Source: an uncultured Ruminococcus sp. (GTDB lineage: Bacteria > Bacillota > Clostridia > Oscillospirales > CAG-272). From it: a stretch of DNA of 5,348 nucleotides. Every line of letters begins with the position of its first letter. Position 1 is the first letter of the stretch. The stretch spans positions 1 to 5,348 of the forward strand of contig CACYWX010000251.1 in the NCBI GenBank assembly GCA_902778205.1, in the 5' to 3' direction. Below, in pieces: positions 1-5,330 of this stretch. Both the position numbers and the translations under genes were made by a program. The notes below the pieces were generated by a model, which was given only the letters and a program-made list of their open reading frames with translations, was not told where the DNA came from and made no database searches.

Positions 1-2
1 AG

Positions 3-1061
3 CCGTATACCTACCGCTGGCAGTACCGCACGTCCTCCACGGGAGCCTGGACGAACGTCTCTTCAAACGGGACCTCCGTGACCTACACCCTGACCACCGC
101 CCTCAGACACGACGGGTATCAGTACCGTCTGATCGTGACGGATTCGAAGGGAACCTCGAAGACCTCCGGCGTTTCCACCCTGTATGTGAATCCTGTACCC
201 GTCAACAATCTGACCGTGTCGGTTTCTCCCACGACGAACACCGTGACCGTGGGCGAAACCGCAACGTTCTCCTCCTCCGTATCGGGCGGAACGAAGCCGT
301 ATACCTACCGCTGGCAGTACCGCACGTCCTCCTCCGGAGCCTGGACGAACATCTCCTCGAACGGCACCTCCGCGACCTACCGCCTGACCACGGCCGCCAG
401 ACACAACGGCTATCAGTACCGGCTCATCGTGACGGACGCCGCCGGAAAGCAGGGAACCTCCACCAACATTTCCACGCTGGTGGTGAATCCCGTTCCCGTC
501 AGCGGCCTGTCCGTGACGATTTCCCCCGAGACGAACACCGTCACCGAAGGAAATCAGGCTCAGTTCCTGTCCACGGTGAGAAACGGCACGAGACCGTTCA
601 CCTACCGCTGGCAGTACCGCACCTCCTCCTCCGGAAGCTGGACCAATGTGGCGAACAACGGGACGGGCGCCAGCCTGAGCCTGACCGCGTCCGGTTCTCA
701 CAACGGCAATCAGTACCGGCTGATCGTGGTGGACGCCACCGGCGCTTCGGCCACGTCGAATGCCGCTACGCTGTACGTTCAGTCCAACATGAAGGTGACC
801 GTCGCTCCTTCGACCACCACGGTGGACGCGGGCAAGCAGGTGACCTTCACCTCCACCGTGTCCGGAGGTACGAAGCCCTATACGTACCAGTGGAAGTACC
901 GCACGTCCTCCACGGGTTCCTGGACGAAGGTTTCCTCGAACGGCACCTCCGCCACCTACACCCTGACGACGGCCGCCAGACACAACGGCTATCAGTATCA
1001 GCTCGAGGTGACGGACGCGAACGGCGGCGTGGCGACCTCCACCAATTATGCCACCCTGAAC
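3..1061 (+). repeat. Four tandem Ig-like domain repeats within the caspase-like protein gene
   Basis: Units span about 3-185 (cut by the window edge), 186-482, 483-776 and 777-1061, giving periods of 297, 294 and 285 bases, all whole codons. Bases 1-38 and 295-332 are identical, and units 1, 2 and 4 remain very similar at the DNA level around the GGTKPYTY core. Unit 3 has diverged more (NGTRPFTY, and ASGSHNGNQ in place of AARHNGYQ). This pattern suggests recent duplication or gene conversion, and more units probably lie upstream. Such repeats usually act as spacers or adhesive stalks on extracellular proteins; which applies here is unknown. Confidence 0.9.
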
Positions 1062-1859
1062 GTCACGGTTCCCGTGAAATACCGGGCTCTGCTGATCGGA
1101 CAGAACGCGTACCCGTCGGGCGATGAGCTGGAAGGATGCATCAACGACGCCGACGGCATGAAGCTCATGCTGATGAGCCTGGGCAACAAGTACACCGTGA
1201 CGGAGAAGACGAACCTGACGGCTGCGCAGATCAAGTCCAGCATCACCACCGCGTTCGCCGACGCCACCGCCAACGACGTGTCCCTGTTCTACTACTCCGG
1301 ACACGGCGGATCGAATACCGGTAATCTGATCGGCGTGGACCTCTATAGCGTGACCCTGGATTATCTTGCGAGCACGCTGGCCAACGTACCCGGTCACGTG
1401 ATCGTCATTCTGGACAGCTGCTACAGCGGCATGCTGCTCCATTCCGGCAGGAAGAGCGATGAGCTGGCCCGCATCAACGAGAACATCATCGCCACGTTCC
1501 GCAGATACGACACTGGCATGGCGGCCGCGGGCCTCGGGGATGAACCCAACCACTCCCTGACCGCTTCTCACTTCTCCGTCCTGACCGCCAGCGCGTACAA
1601 CGAGACCTCCGCGGAGTACAGCTCTGCGCCGCACGGTGCCTTCACAGACGCGTTCCTGGAAGGACTCGGCCATGCGTTTAACTGGAGCGCGGTGGGTTAC
1701 ATGGACTACTCCGGATCCATGCCTGCCGACACCAGCGGAAACTCCTCCGTCAGCCTGTTTGAGGCGTACAACTACTCCTACAACGGGGTGAAGAATGACG
1801 GCTGCAGCCAGTCCGTCCAGTACTTCGGCACCGGCTCCAGAGAGCTGTTCTGGCACTGA
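3..1859 (+). CDS. Ig-like repeat protein with C-terminal caspase-like (peptidase C14) domain, 5' partial
   Basis: The reading frame is open from the left edge, so the true start lies upstream; 618 residues are visible and end at TGA. Residues 1-353 hold Ig-like repeats of 95-99 residues, each with a WQYRTSS-type core and a YQYRLIVTDA-type strand, joined by VNPVPV-like linkers. From about residue 360 (KYRALLIGQNAYP) a caspase-like p20 fold begins. It contains DADGMKLMLMSLG, the catalytic His in YYSGHGG (residue 434) and the catalytic Cys in LDSCYSG (residue 473), both intact. A p10-like part follows (LTASAYNETS near 527, HGAFTDAFLEGL near 544). C14 enzymes of this type are cysteine peptidases, often specific for Arg or Lys; specificity here is not readable. 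Export is inferred from the Ig repeats, since the signal peptide is outside the window. The C-terminus (GSRELFWH) has no sortase motif or membrane helix, so any surface anchor must be N-terminal. Downstream lies a hairpin terminator. Family assignment is strong; biological role is unknown. Confidence 0.93.
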   Translation, partial: PYTYRWQYRTSSTGAWTNVSSNGTSVTYTLTTALRHDGYQYRLIVTDSKGTSKTSGVSTLYVNPVPVNNLTVSVSPTTNTVTVGETATFSSSVSGGTKPYTYRWQYRTSSSGAWTNISSNGTSATYRLTTAARHNGYQYRLIVTDAAGKQGTSTNISTLVVNPVPVSGLSVTISPETNTVTEGNQAQFLSTVRNGTRPFTYRWQYRTSSSGSWTNVANNGTGASLSLTASGSHNGNQYRLIVVDATGASATSNAATLYVQSNMKVTVAPSTTTVDAGKQVTFTSTVSGGTKPYTYQWKYRTSSTGSWTKVSSNGTSATYTLTTAARHNGYQYQLEVTDANGGVATSTNYATLNVTVPVKYRALLIGQNAYPSGDELEGCINDADGMKLMLMSLGNKYTVTEKTNLTAAQIKSSITTAFADATANDVSLFYYSGHGGSNTGNLIGVDLYSVTLDYLASTLANVPGHVIVILDSCYSGMLLHSGRKSDELARINENIIATFRRYDTGMAAAGLGDEPNHSLTASHFSVLTASAYNETSAEYSSAPHGAFTDAFLEGLGHAFNWSAVGYMDYSGSMPADTSGNSSVSLFEAYNYSYNGVKNDGCSQSVQYFGTGSRELFWH

Positions 1860-1959
1860 GCCTTTGACCGCGGAGCTCTCCCGGATACGGGAACAGACAG
1901 AACCGTTCCGCGTCCGGCTGAGATCCTTGAGAACCCTGTAAAGGGGAACAAGTAAAATG

Positions 1960-2020
1960 AAAAACCCGGCATGCCGCTGTGGACCGATTTCCGATCGGAC
2001 GCAGGGGGTGCCGGGTTTTT
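1960..2020 (+). terminator. Intrinsic terminator after the caspase-like gene, probably bidirectional
   Basis: A 12-bp perfect stem pairs 1960-1971 (AAAAACCCGGCA) with 2009-2020 (TGCCGGGTTTTT). The 37-base loop holds a smaller inverted repeat (CCGAT/ATCGG). The A-run before and the T-run after the GC core would allow termination in both directions. It begins about 100 bases after the caspase-like gene's stop, with nothing recognisable between. The loop is longer than usual for an intrinsic terminator. Confidence 0.75.
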
Positions 2021-2065
2021 GGGTGGGGAGGACTGCGGGGTGGGAATATATGGGGGAGGAACGGT

Positions 2066-2270
2066 AGTTTCAGGCACACATTCGGATCTAAACTTGTAAA
2101 CGGAATCAAACAGCCGGACGGGTCACTCCTCTGCCTCTCGCCGAAACAGGTCGCCGATCTGCTCGGACATTTCACGTCAGAGATCACGGAGATGTACTGC
2201 GTGCGAAGCTAAGCGGGTCAAGAGGGACAACACCCGGCTGGTCGGGATTACGGATGGGTTCGCGCTGTGA
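2066..2270 (+). pseudogene. C-terminal remnant of a tyrosine recombinase (phage-type integrase), frameshifted
   Basis: Bases 2066-2212 encode FRHTFGSKLVNG, then SPKQVADLLGH and SEITEMYCVR, ending at TAA. This matches the C-terminal catalytic part of tyrosine recombinases: the Arg of the HxxR box within RHTF, the LGH histidine (codon 2168-2170) and the presumed nucleophile Tyr (codon 2195-2197). After the Tyr the family-like ending KRDNTRLVGITDGFAL continues in another frame from 2220 to a TGA at 2268-2270, so a one-base shift has probably occurred between about 2198 and 2219. Everything upstream of RHTF is missing: no core-binding domain, first Arg or Lys can be found between the terminator and 2066. 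It cannot be an active enzyme. The family call rests on motif recognition, not a search. It is a trace of a former mobile element at this locus. Confidence 0.72.
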
Positions 2271-2319
2271 GGCCATCAGTGGACTCTTCCCCATGTTGTG
2301 AATCAAGCACATTCTCTTC

Positions 2320-2348
2320 TTGCAATCTCGTGGAAAAGGGGGTAGAAT
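2320..2348 (+). promoter_or_regulatory. Sigma70-type promoter for the AraC-GNAT gene
   Basis: TTGCAA (2320-2325) and TAGAAT (2343-2348) are separated by exactly 17 bases, each close to the -35 and -10 consensus. Transcription would start near 2355, leaving a leader of about 140 bases before the ATG at 2497. That leader is long enough for regulation, but I see only weak pairing (GGGAT near 2355 with ATCCC near 2386) and no known riboswitch. Confidence 0.6.
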
Positions 2349-2496
2349 GTTATAGGGATGAAAAGATTTGTGAGAGATAAAGCTATCCCCTCGGTGAAAT
2401 TCCGCGGTTCCGGTCAGGACAAGGGCGCAACAATGTGATAGGATATGAGCACAGACCGAGCCGGCTGCTGTCTGAAATACAGGAGGAATCCAAACC

Positions 2497-3711
2497 ATGG
2501 AAAACAGCGAACTCATCACCAAAGCCCTTGCTTATATCCGCGCAGACGCGGCGGACAGCGGCATGACGATTGACGACGTCGCGGAGCACGCAGGCTTTTC
2601 AACGGACTACTTTAACCGGATCTTCTTTGAACATACGGGATTCCGTGTCATGGAATACGTCCGGCTCACCCGGCTCAAAAAAGCGGCGCGGCTCCTGCGG
2701 GGAAGCGACCGGGATGTGCTCGGCATTTCGCTCGACTGCGGATACGAATCGCCCGAAAGCCTGTGTCGCGCGTTTCGGAAGCAGTACGGCATGTCCCCGT
2801 CGGAATACCGGAAGAAGTATGAGAAAACGGAAGCGCATTACGGCGACTTCTTCAATGACACCGTTGCCGCGCGTCTGACGCATGAATTTCCCGCGTTCCG
2901 CTCCGTCGATTCTGAGGATGCCGTCGACTGGATGGTGGAAACGGACCCGCTGAAATACGCAAAGGCCGCCGTTGACTGCCATAACAACGGCGGCGCGGCC
3001 CTCTGCGGCGGGGAGCTCTCCGACGGTTTCGTCCTCTTCACGGAGTGGGACGGGCAGTTTATCGGCGACATCATCGCCGACGATTGGGACAGGATCGCCG
3101 GGTTTCTGAAAACCTTCTGCGGCGACCGTTTCGAGATGAACCTTTATACGCTCGCGGACGAGGAAACCATTATATCCGAGCTTTCCGCGCGGGGCGTTGC
3201 GGTGAAAGAGATCGAGAGCACCGAGATCCGCGCCTGTACCTCGGAGCCGGATGTTCCCGCGCCGACGGAAGGGATCGCACTCCGCGAGCTCCGGTACGAG
3301 GACTATCCTCTCATCGAGCGGCACTATGCGGGACGGGAGAGCTGGAAATACCGGCTCGTGCATCTGAAGCAGGAGCTGTATCAGCGGTATGAACTTGGGA
3401 ACGAGGCGCACAGCGTTTTCTGCTTCGGACTTTTCTGCGGCGAGCGGATGATCGGATTCGCGGAAGGCCGCTTGCAGAGAGCCGGCGGGTTGATCGTGAA
3501 CAACGAGATCGCCGTGATGCCGGATGCGGAATACCGGACGGAAGAAGTCTATCGGTACGCCTTTGCGGCAATCACAAAAGAAGCTCTCTCCCGCGGCGCG
3601 CTTCCCCTCGATACGCTTCACACCTCCACGTCCTCACGGGAACATGGCCGATTCGATTCGGCAGAGTTCGGCTACCGGACGGTGAACATCTCATGCCGGA
3701 TATCTTGCTGA
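2497..3711 (+). CDS. AraC-family transcriptional regulator fused to a GNAT-like C-terminal domain
   Basis: This is a 404-residue protein. AGGAGG at 2481-2486, ten bases before the ATG, fixes the start. Residues about 5-108 form an N-terminal AraC-type DNA-binding domain with two helix-turn-helix units: TIDDVAEHAGFSTDYFNRIF, then ISLDCGYESPESLCRAFRK with the signature GMSPSEYRK. Residues about 110-255 form a middle region that I cannot assign. It includes GFVLFTEWDGQFIGDIIADD and could be a degenerate sensor or acetyltransferase half. Residues about 260-400 resemble a GNAT acetyltransferase (ALRELRYEDYPLIERHY, ERMIGFAEGRL, NNEIAVMPDAEYRTEEVYRYAF). The usual acetyl-CoA loop RxxGxG/A is replaced by YRTEEVYRYAF, so activity is doubtful and the domain may bind a ligand instead. 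Most AraC regulators carry the DNA-binding domain at the C-terminus; the N-terminal position is typical of the AraC-plus-effector-domain subgroup. No partner gene lies in an operon with it, and its target is not evident. Confidence 0.88.
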   Translation: MENSELITKALAYIRADAADSGMTIDDVAEHAGFSTDYFNRIFFEHTGFRVMEYVRLTRLKKAARLLRGSDRDVLGISLDCGYESPESLCRAFRKQYGMSPSEYRKKYEKTEAHYGDFFNDTVAARLTHEFPAFRSVDSEDAVDWMVETDPLKYAKAAVDCHNNGGAALCGGELSDGFVLFTEWDGQFIGDIIADDWDRIAGFLKTFCGDRFEMNLYTLADEETIISELSARGVAVKEIESTEIRACTSEPDVPAPTEGIALRELRYEDYPLIERHYAGRESWKYRLVHLKQELYQRYELGNEAHSVFCFGLFCGERMIGFAEGRLQRAGGLIVNNEIAVMPDAEYRTEEVYRYAFAAITKEALSRGALPLDTLHTSTSSREHGRFDSAEFGYRTVNISCRISC

Positions 3712-3979
3712 CAAGGAATTAATCTTTTTCTACACCACGCGCTCTTCCGCTCACTGCCCATTTCTGCAAAATCCTGCCCGCCCCTGACCCATTTCTCCCC
3801 GCTCCGACACCACCCCGCACACCGAACTCCTTCCCCCACAAATCCCCGCAAGACGAACAGCCACAACCCCTTTCCCACCTTCTGCCAAATCCCACGGAGT
3901 GATTCCGGTGTAGTGAGTGCAGAAAACGCCCGAAAATCGCCCAAACCATCCCACTTGTCTCCAAATTCTGCACACAAGG
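3712..3979 (+). other. Gene-free C-rich intergenic region
   Basis: No credible gene is seen on either strand. The plus strand is strikingly rich in C and poor in G, especially from 3761 to 3900, and short TTCTGC-A/C-AAATCC-like words recur near 3762 and 3880. Long minus-strand frames here give low-complexity Trp/Gly/Arg-rich peptides with no domain signature, a by-product of the skew. The AraC-GNAT gene has no strong terminator; only a 4-bp stem (CTTG/CAAG) followed by a T-rich stretch occurs near 3703-3730. Confidence 0.6.
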
Positions 3980-4019
3980 AAAAACCCCCGGAAGCCAATC
4001 TCTGAAAGGCTTTCGGGGG
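3980..4019 (-). terminator. Intrinsic terminator downstream of the tRNA-Trp 3' half
   Basis: Read on the minus strand, a 12-bp stem (4019-4008 with 3996-3985, one G-T pair) of sequence CCCCCGAAAGCC / GGCTTCCGGGGG encloses an 11-base loop and is followed directly by TTTTT (3984-3980). It lies ten bases beyond the tRNA 3' end, the normal place for a tRNA operon terminator, which suggests this side of the junction is the original chromosomal locus. Confidence 0.82.
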
Positions 4020-4029
4020 ATTTCACATC

Positions 4030-4071
4030 CAGGGGTACTAGGACTCGAACCCAGGACACGCGGTTTTGGAG
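4030..4071 (-). tRNA. Truncated tRNA-Trp (CCA anticodon), 3' half only
   Basis: Read on the minus strand, these bases give, in order: the anticodon loop CTCCAAA (4071-4065), the 3' side of the anticodon stem ACCGC (4064-4060), the variable loop GTGTC (4059-4055), a T-arm with stem CTGGG/CCTAG around TTCGAGT (4054-4038), the acceptor 3' strand TACCCCT (4037-4031) and discriminator G (4030). CCA is not encoded. The loop CTCCAAA holds the Trp anticodon CCA, and acceptor and discriminator agree with tRNA-Trp. The 5' half (expected to start AGGGGTA and to include GCGGT before the loop) is absent: similarity stops at the first base of the anticodon loop and the sequence beyond (4072 onward) is unrelated. 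It cannot yield a functional tRNA. The likeliest reading is a displaced 3' half at an integrase attachment site; simple gene decay is the alternative. Confidence 0.82.
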
Positions 4072-4074
4072 TTG

Positions 4075-4093
4075 ATGTCGAATGTCGAATGTC
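4075..4093 (-). repeat. 7-bp tandem direct repeats beside the tRNA junction
   Basis: ATGTCGA occurs twice in a row (4075-4081, 4082-4088) followed by a partial third copy ATGTC (4089-4093). The array begins three bases outside the tRNA anticodon-loop break. Short direct repeats next to an attachment core are typical arm-type binding sites for tyrosine integrases or their excisionases. That role is inference; a chance microsatellite is possible. Confidence 0.5.
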
Positions 4094-4666
4094 TTGCAAT
4101 GTTTGAGCCATTCTCAATTCGTCCGTTCTCAAAAAGGTGCGTTTTTGATGCTCCGGTGCCAACGCCAGCCCAAATGTGAAGGATGCTGTGCAGGAGCAGA
4201 GGGAAACGCCCGTGCACAGAATCCGCTGAGCCCGGTGTCCAAATTCTGAGCCGCTAAACAATGAAAAGGGGCTGGACAGCTTATCCAAACGATGCTCCGG
4301 TCTTTTTCGGTCAGAAGAACAATTTTGGCGGTGGTATTTTGATGCTGAGGCAAGATTTCATCGGAGGGTCGCCGGTCTGCTTTTTTTCGAATAGGTGTGC
4401 GCATTGATGCTCTGATGGTTGTGGAACTCCCCGTCATATCTCCGGATCGATGACTCTTCCCGCCGGACTTTCCCACAGGCTAAAGCCTGCGCACAGCGCC
4501 GCTCAGGCGGTGGAAAAGGTCACGGCAGGGCGTTCGTTTGGCTAACAGCAGGGGAATGGACAGTGTCGCTCGGTATTCATATCTTATCTTGGGGAGAGCA
4601 ACGAAATAATTGTAGAATAAACTTATAATTATAACGATAGCATTGACGCGGATCTCTTTTGCAATC
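4094..4666. other. Gene-free region between tRNA junction and antitoxin operon
   Basis: No gene can be supported on either strand: open frames are short, lack convincing ribosome binding sites, and their products show no family motif. Small structures are present: a TCAAAAA/TTTTTGA hairpin (4129-4148), the word GATGCTCCGGT twice (4147-4157 and 4291-4301) with shorter GATGCT words near 4340 and 4404, and a CAGGC/GCCTG hairpin (4476-4489). Base composition changes from GC-rich to AT-rich at about 4560. The region may be debris of a mobile element, or may hold an unrecognised RNA. Confidence 0.5.
4623..4634. repeat. 12-bp perfect AT palindrome
   Basis: TTATAATTATAA is its own reverse complement and sits in an AT-rich stretch about 35 bases beyond the stop of the VbhA-like gene. 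It could be a protein-binding site, or simply follow from the local base composition. It is not a terminator, as it has no GC stem. Confidence 0.35.
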
Positions 4667-4975
4667 TTATTCAGATCTCTTTGCTTTCTCTCTCAGAAGA
4701 GAAATATAGTCAGAATAAGTGATTTCTTTGGTGAGAAGTTTGCGGCACCACTCACGCATTTCTGCGTCTACCCGGAATCCTTCAATCTCTACATTGGCGA
4801 TTCCTCGATCCAACGCGTTGTCCAAAGACATGTGATTCTTTGATTCAGGATTATTGGGGAGGACAGTTCCCACAATACGTGATGTCAGCTCCGCTTCCTC
4901 AAAGTCTTCTTTAAGATCAGGATTTGACGCTGTAACGTGTTTCTTGTAATCAGCCCAATTTGGCTCGTTTTTCAT
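4667..4975 (-). CDS. VbhA-like antitoxin (Fic-toxin-associated type), no toxin in view
   Basis: This 102-residue soluble protein has no signal peptide or membrane segment. The start is chosen by AGAGGA (4988-4983), seven bases before the ATG. Residues 49-100 resemble the VbhA antitoxin family: an alanine-containing helix leading into ANVEIEGF (residues 60-67), then an acidic helix and KEITYSDYISLLREKAK. In VbhA the motif S/T-x-x-x-E-G/N inserts a Glu into the active site of a Fic AMP-transferase. Here E65-G66 is kept, but the Ser/Thr position is Asn61. Residues 1-40 (WADYKKHVTASNPDLKEDFE...) resemble the N-terminus of some HTH-type antitoxins and form an extension relative to compact VbhA proteins. 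The gene is second in a minus-strand operon, 43 bases after the AbrB-like gene. A Fic gene would be expected directly downstream, but no HPFxxGNG-type Fic sequence follows. The family call is motif-based and moderate. Confidence 0.68.
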   Translation of the reverse strand: MKNEPNWADYKKHVTASNPDLKEDFEEAELTSRIVGTVLPNNPESKNHMSLDNALDRGIANVEIEGFRVDAEMREWCRKLLTKEITYSDYISLLREKAKRSE

Positions 4976-4981
4976 ACAATA

Positions 4982-5002
4982 TTCCTCTGATTGAAAAAGA
5001 GG
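4982..5002 (-). promoter_or_regulatory. Possible Shine-Dalgarno-sequestering hairpin before the VbhA-like gene
   Basis: In the minus-strand transcript CCTCT (5002-4998) can pair with AGAGG (4988-4984) across a nine-base loop, covering the ribosome binding site of the second gene. Translation of that gene might then depend on ribosomes finishing the first gene, whose stop codon is only 17 bases before the stem. The stem is just 5 bp, so this is tentative. Confidence 0.3.
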
Positions 5003-5018
5003 CGTTTGCGTTTGTCAA

Positions 5019-5330
5019 TCACTCGTGGATTGTCTCTTTCATGGCTTTCATTACATCTCCGGCGGAAAGCCTCCTGTCGGTTTGTTCGGCCCCGCGCTCC
5101 GCTTCCTCCAGCTTGCAGCAGATTTCGCTGTCAGAAATGCCTCCGGGACGGGAATGATCTGTCAAACACGACACACTTAACTCAAGATCGCCTGCCAGAG
5201 ACGGATCAGAGGTGAGGAGGACGATGTCCCCGACTTTTATGATGAAGACCTCGTCCGTACTAAAACGGTATTCATCCGGAATGCAGACAGCTTGGCTGTC
5301 CCCGATTGTGAAAACCTTGGCGGTATGCAT
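5019..5330 (-). CDS. AbrB/VapB-like antitoxin with a RelB-like C-terminal helix
   Basis: This is a 103-residue protein. Residues 1-43 (TAKVFTIGDSQAVCIPDEYRF, then DEVFIIKVGDIVLL) match the swapped-hairpin AbrB/SpoVT DNA-binding fold of VapB/MazE antitoxins, whose usual pattern is K-x-G-x-S-Q-A-V-R-I/L-P. Here Arg of AVR is Cys16. Antitoxins of this type bind their own promoter and neutralise a partner RNase toxin such as VapC. Residues 70-103 (CCKLEEAERG, RRLSAGDVMKAMKETI) look like the C-terminal helices of RelB/Phd-type antitoxins, so the protein may combine two antitoxin styles. A purine-rich AGGGGGA (5342-5336) precedes the ATG. The gene lies first in the operon, followed by a second antitoxin-like gene rather than a toxin. 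The promoter is at or beyond the right edge of the window. The N-terminal domain is confident; the C-terminal resemblance is weaker. Confidence 0.78.
   Translation of the reverse strand: MHTAKVFTIGDSQAVCIPDEYRFSTDEVFIIKVGDIVLLTSDPSLAGDLELSVSCLTDHSRPGGISDSEICCKLEEAERGAEQTDRRLSAGDVMKAMKETIHE

Noticed and set aside
63..1856. A 597-codon open frame on the minus strand opposite the caspase-like gene
   Set aside because: The product is a low-complexity Gly/Val/Arg/His-rich peptide that mirrors the Ig repeats; the plus strand encodes clear domains. It is an antisense shadow caused by GC-rich codon use.
2599..3621. A 340-codon minus-strand frame opposite the AraC-GNAT gene
   Set aside because: No domain signature or ribosome binding site is visible, and the plus strand has textbook AraC motifs and AGGAGG before its ATG.
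4129..4148. TCAAAAA/TTTTTGA hairpin as a terminator
   Set aside because: The stem is only A-T apart from one C-G pair and no convincing T-tract follows a GC-rich stem.
3719..4288. Minus-strand frames of 189 and 102 codons across the C-rich region, terminator and tRNA half
   Set aside because: They run through a terminator hairpin and a tRNA fragment and give skew-driven Trp/Gly/Arg-rich peptides without motifs.
4643..4843. A 66-codon plus-strand frame opposite the VbhA-like gene
   Set aside because: It lacks a ribosome binding site and overlaps antisense a gene with family-like motifs and a good Shine-Dalgarno site.
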